The translations under genes were made by a program, and so were the position numbers. A DNA stretch of 24,294 nt. Source: Candidatus Martarchaeota archaeon (GTDB taxonomy: Archaea; Micrarchaeota; Micrarchaeia; Micrarchaeales; Micrarchaeaceae). The stretch lies in the NCBI GenBank assembly GCA_023474385.1, contig JAMCYB010000027.1:1-24294 (forward strand), given 5' to 3'. How positions within the stretch are numbered: position 1 is the first letter of the stretch; each line of letters begins with the position of its first letter. The notes beneath the pieces were generated by a model. The model worked only from the letters and a program-made list of their open reading frames with translations. It did no database searches and was not told the DNA's origin. This document shows, piece after piece, positions 6,511 to 12,864 of this stretch.

Positions 6511-9270
6511 ATGGCTAGGGCGATCAAGCGTTCAGCTTCAAAAGGAGTACCGAGCGCCGGCAATGTCGAAAAAAGTGTACCCATAGCCCTATATTCGCTG
6601 AAGGACGGCATAGTACGGATTGTTCAGAGGCCAACGTTTCTTGATGCTGTTTTCATCCTTTTCACTTTCATTGCCATAGTGGCGGCTTTGCCATTCTATC
6701 CGTTGGTGATTGTGGTGATATTTGCCGCGCTGCTTTTCGCAGCCGCGCTCTACCACCCGTTCCTCGGCCTGATAACGCTAATGGCCCTGATGTTCACAAT
6801 ATTGCTTTATCAGGTACCGCTCTTCGCGTGGGTCTTCCTGTTTATAATGAGCCTGTCGCTCATATTCGGCTACATGCACTATAAGACCATAACATTTACT
6901 TACATGCTCATAGCGCTGTCCTTTTCGTCGCTAGGATACCTGTTTGCTGTGCCAGCTTTCATAATAGGCGTGCTGCAGGTTGGGTATAAGCGCGGCATAG
7001 TGATGGCTATACTCTTCGTGCTCGGCGTAGTCATGATATCTGCTATGATGGGTGTGCAGAACACGGGCTATATAGTTTATGACGCCGCAGGCGCGCATGC
7101 GCAGATAAACGCGACGTCTATATATCCGTACACCACTGCATCGAAGCCAGCCCTCAGCCTTTTCACTCTGGGAAGCGGCTTCGGCGAAATGATACACGTT
7201 GCTTCTAGCACCAGCGTAATCAATGGGATTTCCACCATACTTTTTGCAGACCTGTATTCCTTTGTAATAAGCCCCTTCGGCTATCTGCTCGAACTCGTTG
7301 CGCTCGTAGGCATAGTGATGGCAATAGACAATTTTGCAGTATCCAGCAGATCGCAGTACAAGGGCGCAGAGGCGAGCACCATAGGAATCGCGTATCCGGT
7401 AGTAGCGATAGGGCTGTCTTTTCTGTTCCATTCTACAATAAGTTCATATGTTGTAATACTTGTAAGTGCAGCGATAGCGCCTCTATTGCTGTATGGGGTT
7501 GAGTTCTACAACCTTGACATAGTAAAATCCATGGATATGAGAAAGCAGGACACCCGGCTGAAGTTCGGGGAAGCGTTCGAAGACCTGCAGGTAGGCACCA
7601 CTAACGAAACTTTCGACGACATAGGCAACTACGAGAACACTAAGAAAGAGCTGAGGGAAGCGGTGCTGAGCCCTATAGAGCAGAGGGGCATATCGCGGGC
7701 GTATAACATAAAGCCGGTAAAGGGGATACTGTTCTTCGGCCCGCCTGGAACAGGAAAGACCATGATGATGCGCGCCCTGTCGAACGAGATACACGCCAGC
7801 TTCTACTATGTCAAGACGCCAGACCTGATATCTGCATTCTCCGGAGAGACGGAAAAGATGGTGTCGAAGATATTTACCACCGCCAGGAAGCACCAGCCGT
7901 GCGTTCTGTTCTTCGATGAAATAGATACCTTAGCGGTAAACAGGGACGACCCCAGCGTGGACCAGATAAGGAAGCAGGCGATGACGCAGCTCCTCGTGGA
8001 GATGGATGGCTTCCAAAAGACCGATAGGATAATAGTAGTAGGGGCAACGAACATACCAAACGCCCTGGACCAGGCCATACTGAGGCCGGGGAGGTTCGAC
8101 AAGGTAATATACATGCCCCTTCCGGATTTCCTCGGCAGGCAAAAGATATTCAGGATATACCTTGACAAGCTTCCTGTAGCGGACGACATAAATTATGAGA
8201 ACCTTGCAACTAACACGGAGAGGTATTCGGGAGCGGACATAAAGGCGGTATGCGAGAGCGTGGCGCAGGTGGTGGCGCAGGAGGCATCGAGCAAGCACAA
8301 GGTCCTCAGGATAACGCAGAACGACATACTTGGCGTCATAAGCGCCACTAAGCCTTCTACGACCTTGGCTCAGATAGAGGAGTACAATACGTTCAGGGTG
8401 CAGTTCGAGAGGAGCTTCTATGAGGAGAGCAGCGTAGAGAAGGAGAACGAAGCGGTAAGGCTTGGGGACGTTGTAGGGATGGATGAGGCCAAGTCCTCAT
8501 TGGTAAACGCGATACAGACCCCATTGATGCACCCCGACCTCATGAAAAAATATGACATAAAAGCGATCAAGGGGCTGCTGCTTTTCGGCCCTCCGGGAAC
8601 CGGAAAAACAATGTTGATGAGAGCCGCCATGAACGACCCATCCCTCAAGGGGGCCACGATGATAGAGATAAACGGAGCTGAGATAGCCAACATGGGCCTG
8701 GAAAGGGGCAACGCGACAATAAAGGAGATATTTGACAGGGCGAGGGAGAACGAACCTGCGATAATATTCATAGACGAGATAGACGGCATTGCGCCCAGCA
8801 GGAGTGGCGCCACAGAAAACGCCTCGCAGATAACCACCGAGTTGCTCAAGCAGATGGATGGGCTCACAAAGCCCTACGGTGTAATCGTCGTGGCTGCCAC
8901 GAACAGGCCCGACAGCCTCGACGCGGCGATACTGAGGCCGGGGAGGTTCGACAAGATAATATTCGTAAAGCCACCGTCGGCGCCGCAACGGGCACTCCTG
9001 TTCAACGAATACCTAAAGAACGTGCCTCTCGACGACAATATCGACTTCGACAAGCTTGGCAGGGAATCCGAGGGATATACAGGCGCAGATATAGCCAATA
9101 TATGCAGGGAGTCAAAGGCTCAGGCCATGCAGCAGAACCTCAAGACAGGCATAGAGTACAAGATATCGAACAAGGATATAGAGCAGCTTCTCCAGAAGGT
9201 AAGGCCGTCCGCAACAGGTACGGTTATGGGACAGTACCTCTCGTTCCTGGCAAGATACGGGCAGAGATGA
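6511..9270 (+). CDS. Membrane-anchored tandem AAA+ ATPase (Cdc48/VAT-like)
   Basis: A 919-residue protein. Residues about 42-330 hold roughly eight to ten membrane segments (dense ones at 42-121, 127-181, 246-272 and 291-330), with a polar loop near 182-235. Then come two AAA+ modules. D1: Walker A GPPGTGKT 410-417, Walker B LFFDEID near 466-472, sensor GATN 511-514, arginine finger LRPGRFD 524-530. D2: Walker A 693-700, Walker B IIFIDEID 751-758, AATNRPD 795-801, LRPGRFD 808-814. The modules resemble Cdc48/VAT, but the usual N-domain is replaced by a membrane domain and there is no protease domain. The D1 pore loop keeps an aromatic residue (SAFSGETE, Phe443); the matching D2 loop (NMGLERGN) lacks one. 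A membrane-protein unfoldase or extraction role is inferred. It starts at ATG 6511, about 45 bp after the TATA-like AATATAAAAGC (6459-6469). Confidence 0.9.
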   Translation: MARAIKRSASKGVPSAGNVEKSVPIALYSLKDGIVRIVQRPTFLDAVFILFTFIAIVAALPFYPLVIVVIFAALLFAAALYHPFLGLITLMALMFTILLYQVPLFAWVFLFIMSLSLIFGYMHYKTITFTYMLIALSFSSLGYLFAVPAFIIGVLQVGYKRGIVMAILFVLGVVMISAMMGVQNTGYIVYDAAGAHAQINATSIYPYTTASKPALSLFTLGSGFGEMIHVASSTSVINGISTILFADLYSFVISPFGYLLELVALVGIVMAIDNFAVSSRSQYKGAEASTIGIAYPVVAIGLSFLFHSTISSYVVILVSAAIAPLLLYGVEFYNLDIVKSMDMRKQDTRLKFGEAFEDLQVGTTNETFDDIGNYENTKKELREAVLSPIEQRGISRAYNIKPVKGILFFGPPGTGKTMMMRALSNEIHASFYYVKTPDLISAFSGETEKMVSKIFTTARKHQPCVLFFDEIDTLAVNRDDPSVDQIRKQAMTQLLVEMDGFQKTDRIIVVGATNIPNALDQAILRPGRFDKVIYMPLPDFLGRQKIFRIYLDKLPVADDINYENLATNTERYSGADIKAVCESVAQVVAQEASSKHKVLRITQNDILGVISATKPSTTLAQIEEYNTFRVQFERSFYEESSVEKENEAVRLGDVVGMDEAKSSLVNAIQTPLMHPDLMKKYDIKAIKGLLLFGPPGTGKTMLMRAAMNDPSLKGATMIEINGAEIANMGLERGNATIKEIFDRARENEPAIIFIDEIDGIAPSRSGATENASQITTELLKQMDGLTKPYGVIVVAATNRPDSLDAAILRPGRFDKIIFVKPPSAPQRALLFNEYLKNVPLDDNIDFDKLGRESEGYTGADIANICRESKAQAMQQNLKTGIEYKISNKDIEQLLQKVRPSATGTVMGQYLSFLARYGQR

Positions 9271-9293
9271 TGCAGCGTTGGATTGGCGGGGCA

Positions 9294-10136
9294 CTAGGGC
9301 TTGCGCATCTTGCCATAGAGGGACTTGCTTATCAGGATCCTCGATGTATCCGGCGCGTATATTTCAGCGCTTGAGTTCCTCGACCTTACGCTGCAGAACT
9401 CGATCTTTATATAATCGTTCGGCTTCATCTTCGTACTCATCAATGCAGAGGAACCCCATAACGATACGGGCATCGTGGCCTCAGAATCAGTGATGATGCA
9501 GTCCGCCACCGCAACCTGCGATTCCCTGCCCAATGTATTAACATACCGTATGGGGCCTATCTCTATGAGCTTGCCTATGACGTCTATGTTCTTCTGCCCA
9601 TCCACCAGTCTCGAGAAATCCGTTATGCCGCTCTGTGATGGCACTATCCTGCTCATCAGTGTGTCGCGCGTATTGCGGAGCTCCATGCTGGCGTTGTCCA
9701 CCAGCATGTTCTTCGCCAGGATCACGTCTCCGCGCTCGAAAGCGTTTATGTCTATGAAGTCGGCATACTTGTCGTACAGCGTGACCTTGACCGCATAGCC
9801 CTCCCTGCCGAGCACCATCGCCCTCCTTATCCCCTTTCTTGCCTGAGTCTGGAACTCCGTAGGGTTGAATATGCGGTATATGTAGTCCCGCACATCTACG
9901 GTATACCTCCCGCTATCGGCATCCTTGCTACGCTGCCTGTTCATGTTTATAAATTCCAGCACTGCAGAAGCACTTATTGGCTTCTCCTTTGAATGTGCGG
10001 AGCCAGCGGCGATGCCGCGGCTAGCTTCCTCCGTATCAATCGTTTTGCCTATTGCACCGTTTAGTATCCGCTCGGCATCGGTCTGGCTTATCATGCCGTG
10101 GTAGCCGTCAATTATGTGCTCTATCTCGGGATTCAT
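9294..10136 (-). CDS. Replication protein A-like ssDNA-binding protein (two OB folds)
   Basis: A 280-residue protein. A helical N-terminal segment (1-30, IEHIIDGYHGMISQTDAERI) and a charged linker are followed by two OB-fold domains, about 78-166 and 183-268. The second carries the typical strand pattern VIGKLIEIGPIRYV, then VADCIITD and MPVSLWG, like RPA domains where a V.LWG/D strand follows a turn. I see no zinc finger, unlike some archaeal RPAs. Likely role: binding single-stranded DNA in replication and repair. It ends 23 bases from the AAA+ gene stop (convergent). The ATG has no clear ribosome-binding site. The 100-bp leader holds the GGCCTT/AAGGCC inverted repeats at 10160-10178. Confidence 0.8.
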   Translation of the reverse strand: MNPEIEHIIDGYHGMISQTDAERILNGAIGKTIDTEEASRGIAAGSAHSKEKPISASAVLEFINMNRQRSKDADSGRYTVDVRDYIYRIFNPTEFQTQARKGIRRAMVLGREGYAVKVTLYDKYADFIDINAFERGDVILAKNMLVDNASMELRNTRDTLMSRIVPSQSGITDFSRLVDGQKNIDVIGKLIEIGPIRYVNTLGRESQVAVADCIITDSEATMPVSLWGSSALMSTKMKPNDYIKIEFCSVRSRNSSAEIYAPDTSRILISKSLYGKMRKP

Positions 10137-10221
10137 CGCAATGTGTGATGGCCTTATGCGGCCTTTGGTGGCAAGGCCCGCAGTATTGACGGGCTTTGAT
10201 ACCTAATCGCTTTCAAGATGA

Positions 10222-10268
10222 AAATGCGCAAACAAACTATATAGCTTTTTCTGCCGAAATGCGCAAAC
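10222..10268. repeat. 12-bp direct repeat in divergent RPA/VKOR promoter region
   Basis: AAATGCGCAAAC occurs exactly at 10222-10233 and 10257-10268, 35 bp apart. Between the copies is the palindrome CTATATAG (10237-10244). The pair sits in the spacer between two divergent genes, so it could be a regulator-binding site. The rest of the 196-bp spacer holds TATA-like elements for VKOR (10274-10282 and 10296-10305) and the hairpins described for RPA. Confidence 0.5.
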
Positions 10269-10332
10269 GCAAAGCGTATATTATTTGCCCGTGAGATAAT
10301 ATATCCGTTTGCCTCGGCGCAAAGGTGAAAAT

Positions 10333-10824
10333 ATGATACGCACTTCGAGGAAGGAATTCTTCCTCCTTATACTGATGTCTATCATAGGGCTTGCCTCTTC
10401 CCTCGTAGTGATTTATGAGTGGTCCATATTGCACACGCCGCCGCCGTTCTGCATAGTCGGCAACGCTACGGGCACGGGCATAACCCTTGACTGCGCTAAG
10501 GTCCTATCGAGCCAGTATTCGAATGTCTTTGGAGTATCCTTGGAGGCGCTGGCTGCAGTATGGTTCATAATCAACCTTTTCCTCATAATGCTCGTAGTAT
10601 CGGCAAGGAAGGATGTGGCAAAGAGATCGATAGACGTGCTCTTCGCGTGGAGGTTCCTCGGACTGCTCATAGTGCCATACCTGATATACCTGGAGCTTTT
10701 TGTCATAAGGGCCATATGCCTGTATTGCACAATAATGCACGGCGCGATAGTAATAGACTTCGTCATAATAACATATCTTGTGTTCTCCAAGAAATCATCC
10801 ATAAGAAGGGCGCTGGAGGCCTAG
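10333..10824 (+). CDS. Vitamin K epoxide reductase (VKOR) family membrane protein
   Basis: A 163-residue integral membrane protein of the VKOR family, which oxidises partner thioredoxin-fold proteins and passes electrons to a quinone, supporting disulfide formation outside the cytoplasm. Four membrane helices are visible (about 8-30, 70-91, 101-125 and 132-152). The conserved cysteines are present: Cys40 and Cys54 in the loop after helix 1, and the redox pair C129-L-Y-C132 at the start of the last helix. SSQYSNVFGVS (59-69) matches the conserved Ser-containing half-helix. No fused thioredoxin domain. The start is ATG 10333 behind AAAGGTGAAAAT; a TTG eight codons earlier would put the ribosome-binding site inside the gene. 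No Dsb-type partner with a signal peptide is seen here. Confidence 0.92.
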   Translation: MIRTSRKEFFLLILMSIIGLASSLVVIYEWSILHTPPPFCIVGNATGTGITLDCAKVLSSQYSNVFGVSLEALAAVWFIINLFLIMLVVSARKDVAKRSIDVLFAWRFLGLLIVPYLIYLELFVIRAICLYCTIMHGAIVIDFVIITYLVFSKKSSIRRALEA

Positions 10825-10839
10825 CCTGGCGAGCCAGGC
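10824..10839 (+). terminator. Hairpin after VKOR
   Basis: GCCTGG-CGAG-CCAGGC forms a 6-bp GC-rich stem-tetraloop right at the VKOR stop codon, with a further outer AGGC/GCCT pairing. No T-tract follows directly, so a terminator role is only a guess; archaeal termination usually depends on T-runs. Confidence 0.35.
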
Positions 10840-10849
10840 ATGCCTAGCA

Positions 10850-10864
10850 GAAAGGCTTTTAATC
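10850..10864 (+). promoter_or_regulatory. Promoter of the C/D box sRNA (and possibly the histone operon)
   Basis: GAAAGGCTTTTAATC matches the strong promoter element of this window. The TATA part is centred near 10858, which predicts transcription from about 10880. That coincides with the 5' end of the C/D box sRNA rather than with the histone start codon about 75 bp further on. Confidence 0.6.
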
Positions 10865-10875
10865 TTCCTCGTGCA

Positions 10876-10940
10876 AATACCTCTGATGATGATTTCGCAA
10901 TCTGAGCGATGCTGTGATGACGATCTTGAGTGCTGATATT
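10876..10940 (+). ncRNA. C/D box sRNA guiding 2'-O-methylation of tRNA-Leu(CAA) C34
   Basis: Box order and spacing fit an archaeal C/D sRNA. Box C is CTGATGA (10883-10889; an overlapping ATGATGA sits at 10886), followed by a 12-nt guide and box D' CTGA (10902-10905). After an 8-nt spacer come box C' GTGATGA (10914-10920), a 12-nt guide CGATCTTGAGTG and box D CTGA (10933-10936). Weak closing pairs are AATA (10876-10879) with TATT (10937-10940). The D guide is complementary over ten consecutive bases to ACTCAAGATC in the anticodon arm of the tRNA-Leu(CAA) gene of this window. The fifth guide base before box D (G10928) pairs with wobble C34, so the known D+5 rule predicts Cm34. The D' guide predicts target ATTGCGAAATCA, not identified here. 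The ends are approximate. Confidence 0.87.
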
Positions 10941-10956
10941 GGCTGCGGATGGTAGA

Positions 10957-11169
10957 ATGTCAAAAATATCAAAAGCCACAATAAAGAGGATAGTGCGCAT
11001 GAACAACGGGGCAAAGCTCAGCGACAAGGCGGCTGAGGCGATAGCTGCAGTGCTGGAGAAAAAGGCGAAGAGCATAGCCTCTTACGCGGTAAAAAACGCC
11101 AAGAAGAAGAACCGCGACGTGGTTCTGAAGGAGGATATAGAGGACTATATGCTTAAGGGCGGCGATTAG
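10957..11169 (+). CDS. Archaeal histone
   Basis: A 70-residue histone-fold protein, the usual size of archaeal histones, that would wrap DNA as a dimer. The pattern is clear: helix 1 ISKATIKRIVRM, loop NNGAKLS, long helix 2 DKAAEAIAAVLEKKAKSIASYAVKNAKK, loop KNRDVVLK, helix 3 EDIEDYML. It lacks the common PIAPVGRI N-terminus, so it is somewhat divergent. I chose ATG 10957 because an upstream GTG (10930) lies inside the C/D box sRNA. It is the first gene of a tight group: the next frame begins one base after its stop, followed by a PRC-barrel gene. Confidence 0.85.
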   Translation: MSKISKATIKRIVRMNNGAKLSDKAAEAIAAVLEKKAKSIASYAVKNAKKKNRDVVLKEDIEDYMLKGGD

Positions 11170-11170
11170 C

Positions 11171-11710
11171 TTGGGAGTGGTCTTGCTCTCTTCTTCAAAA
11201 GGCAAGGACAGATACAGGATAGACTACAGCATCGGCGAGGATCCGGCCATAGAGACATTTGAAGATGTGCGCATCGGCATACTCGAAACATCTTTCGATG
11301 CCAACGGTGAAGTGCTCGACCAGAAGCTGCTCAAGAGGGAGATAGGCATAGAGGAGGCAGCCAGATCGTTCCTTGAGGGCATAGAGGGAGAGATCATGGC
11401 AGCCGAGTACAAGGATGTTGAGACTGCCAAGGCGTGCCCTAAGTGCGGCAGCACCAACGTGAAGAGGGACATCGGTGCGCTGAAGGAAGACGGCATCCCG
11501 ATAGTGCCCAGGTATGTATGCATGGATTGCGGGACGCATTCTTACAGGCTGACAGACAGGTACTTGGAGAAATTGGTATACTCAAATAAGCTAATGTTTA
11601 GCAAGGAGGAGCTCGACGCGCTGGACAAAGACAGCACTGCATTCATGAAAGAGCTGAAGGAGTATATAATAAGAATATTTGCTTCCAAAAAGATAATGGA
11701 GATAAGATAG
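11171..11710 (+). CDS. Zinc-ribbon protein, function unknown
   Basis: A 179-residue soluble protein. Residues 1-80 look like a strand-rich domain (RYRIDYSIGED, EDVRIGILETSFD) followed by helices. A four-cysteine zinc ribbon CPKCG...CMDCG (C89, C92, C117, C120) is followed by a helical tail with two KEEL/KEL-type helices to the end. The zinc ribbon resembles those in transcription and replication proteins, but I cannot name the family. It starts with TTG 11171 one base after the histone stop; GTG 11177 is an alternative. Position between histone and PRC-barrel genes suggests a shared transcript. Confidence 0.72.
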   Translation: MGVVLLSSSKGKDRYRIDYSIGEDPAIETFEDVRIGILETSFDANGEVLDQKLLKREIGIEEAARSFLEGIEGEIMAAEYKDVETAKACPKCGSTNVKRDIGALKEDGIPIVPRYVCMDCGTHSYRLTDRYLEKLVYSNKLMFSKEELDALDKDSTAFMKELKEYIIRIFASKKIMEIR

Positions 11711-11718
11711 GTGATTAA

Positions 11719-11958
11719 TTGTCAATGCTTTTATCGGATATGTATGGCAAGCAAATAATAAGCAGCGGCGGCAGGAGGATAGGCATGGTCGAGGACATAA
11801 TCCTGGACTTCGAGGCTGGAGCAATAGGGAGTTTGCTGCTTATAAAGCTCGACGAGCTGGCAAAGGGGGAGAACACCGCAACGAGGCTGGCAAAGAACAC
11901 AGTCAAGTACGACAGGGTTAAGAACGTATCCGAGACCATAATAGTGAGCGACAAATAG
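11719..11958 (+). CDS. PRC-barrel domain protein
   Basis: A 79-residue protein made of a single PRC-barrel: LLSDMYGKQIISSGGRRIGM opens it, VEDIILDFEAGAIGSLLLI follows, and KYDRVKNVSETIIV closes it. Stand-alone PRC-barrel proteins of this size are widespread in archaea, and a role in RNA or division-related assemblies has been proposed for some. TTG 11719 is preferred because GGTG lies five bases before it, the same spacing as at several genes here; ATG 11725 is in frame. It is last in the histone, zinc-ribbon, PRC-barrel run. It converges with rpoP across an 82-bp spacer in which I see nothing definite. Confidence 0.85.
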   Translation: MSMLLSDMYGKQIISSGGRRIGMVEDIILDFEAGAIGSLLLIKLDELAKGENTATRLAKNTVKYDRVKNVSETIIVSDK

Positions 11959-12040
11959 CCGGTTGTGGGAGCACTGCAATTCTGCGCAGATGCACCTGAT
12001 TGCATAGTAGCAGTTATTTCCGCAGCACTTCTGAGCCCGC

Positions 12041-12172
12041 TTAGTCGGTCGATACTTCCCGGGGTATGTTGGGCCTGCCCTTGAATATGATCCTGTAGCC
12101 GCAATACGGGCATCTGACGAAATTGTCCAGGTCCTTTATTTTCTTTCCGCAGTGCGCGCACACATAAGCCAT
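12041..12172 (-). CDS. rpoP: DNA-directed RNA polymerase subunit P (Rpo12)
   Basis: A 43-residue zinc-ribbon subunit of archaeal RNA polymerase, homologous to eukaryotic Rpb12. The two pairs are C5-x2-C8 (YVCAHCGK) and C21-x2-C24 (RCPYCGYRI), followed by the basic segment IIFKGRPNIPREV typical of the subunit. Length is normal for archaeal RpoP. The ATG follows GATGG. It is the last gene of the proteasome-exosome superoperon; in many archaea it directly follows the L37Ae gene, but here a 122-residue unknown lies between them. Confidence 0.93.
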   Translation of the reverse strand: MAYVCAHCGKKIKDLDNFVRCPYCGYRIIFKGRPNIPREVSTD

Positions 12173-12204
12173 TTATACCATCTCAATATTATTCAACAAT
12201 GCAT

Positions 12205-12573
12205 TCATTTCTTTATCTGCTGGTTCGCCTTGAGCCACTTTATGAAATCCTTATGCAGGTTGGATTTCGAAGTGTCTATCACCCTTATCTTCAGCAGCGC
12301 CTTGTACTGCTCATCGTTGAGCTCCAGTACAGGGGAATAATTGTTCATAGGCGTGTAGTGCACTTCTAGCCAATGCACTTTGCCGTCCAGGTAGTCCTTA
12401 ACCACGTCCCTTGTCATAGGCATGGACGAGAAGCTGAACAGTATCCCGTCGCACCAGTACAGCGGCATGTTCCCTGCCGGTGTGATCCTTTCCCTGAGCA
12501 GGTCCTCGAAGTCGATGTCTATTATCTCGTGCACAATAACTTCCTGTATTGGCGAGAAAGAAATTTTTACCAT
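12205..12573 (-). CDS. Hypothetical protein inserted in the exosome superoperon
   Basis: A 122-residue soluble protein of unrecognised family. The first part is strand-rich (KISFSPIQEVIVHEIIDIDF), the middle contains GNMPLYWCDGILFSFSSMPM and VHWLEVHYTPMNNYSPVLEL, and the end is helical and basic (HKDFIKWLKANQQIKK). It has no Cys cluster, signal peptide or membrane segment. The ATG follows GAAGTGATATT, like other genes of this operon. It sits between the eL43 and rpoP genes with 35- and 32-base gaps, so co-transcription is very likely. By position it may act in transcription, ribosome or RNA metabolism. Confidence 0.7.
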   Translation of the reverse strand: MVKISFSPIQEVIVHEIIDIDFEDLLRERITPAGNMPLYWCDGILFSFSSMPMTRDVVKDYLDGKVHWLEVHYTPMNNYSPVLELNDEQYKALLKIRVIDTSKSNLHKDFIKWLKANQQIKK

Positions 12574-12608
12574 AATATCACTTCATTATAATGCGTGCGT
12601 CTTGACGA

Positions 12609-12860
12609 TCACGCTGCCTGTTTCTGCGCAGACAGGCTGGTTATGGTCCTTGCCGCTGCTTCTCCAGCAGGGGTTGTGAATGTGTATGCGCCTCCAGCGT
12701 ACACCTTGCCGCAGTGCGAGCATTTCCATACGCCAGTGCTCACTCTCCTGACCTTTATCTTGCCGCAGGAAGGGCATTTGTACTGCGCATTCTTCTCCTT
12801 CTGCACCGCTGCGTATTGCTTCCTTATGCGGGCGCCATATCTTATGCTTGCGTTTACCAT
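12609..12860 (-). CDS. rpl37ae: Ribosomal protein eL43 (L37Ae)
   Basis: An 83-residue zinc-ribbon protein of the large ribosomal subunit. Recognised by RYGARIRKQ, YKCPSCGK, RRVSTGVWKCSHCGK and YAGGAY; zinc ligands are C29, C32, C47 and C50. Length is near the family norm. The ATG follows GAGTGATTCT, with only four bases after the rrp42 stop. Its place after rrp42 is the classical order in the archaeal proteasome-exosome superoperon. Confidence 0.95.
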   Translation of the reverse strand: MVNASIRYGARIRKQYAAVQKEKNAQYKCPSCGKIKVRRVSTGVWKCSHCGKVYAGGAYTFTTPAGEAAARTITSLSAQKQAA

Positions 12861-12864
12861 AGAA

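Noticed and set aside
6931..7431. Minus-strand frame of 166 residues inside the AAA+ gene
   Set aside because: Tyr/His-rich translation with no recognisable pattern, opposite a well-supported coding frame; a shadow of its codon bias.
10309..10332. VKOR start at the upstream TTG
   Set aside because: AAAGGTG lies between this TTG and ATG 10333 with ideal spacing, and the extra residues are polar and unlike a VKOR N-terminus.
10930..10956. Histone start at GTG 10930
   Set aside because: This GTG lies inside the guide and box D of the sRNA; the ATG at 10957 gives the normal archaeal histone length.
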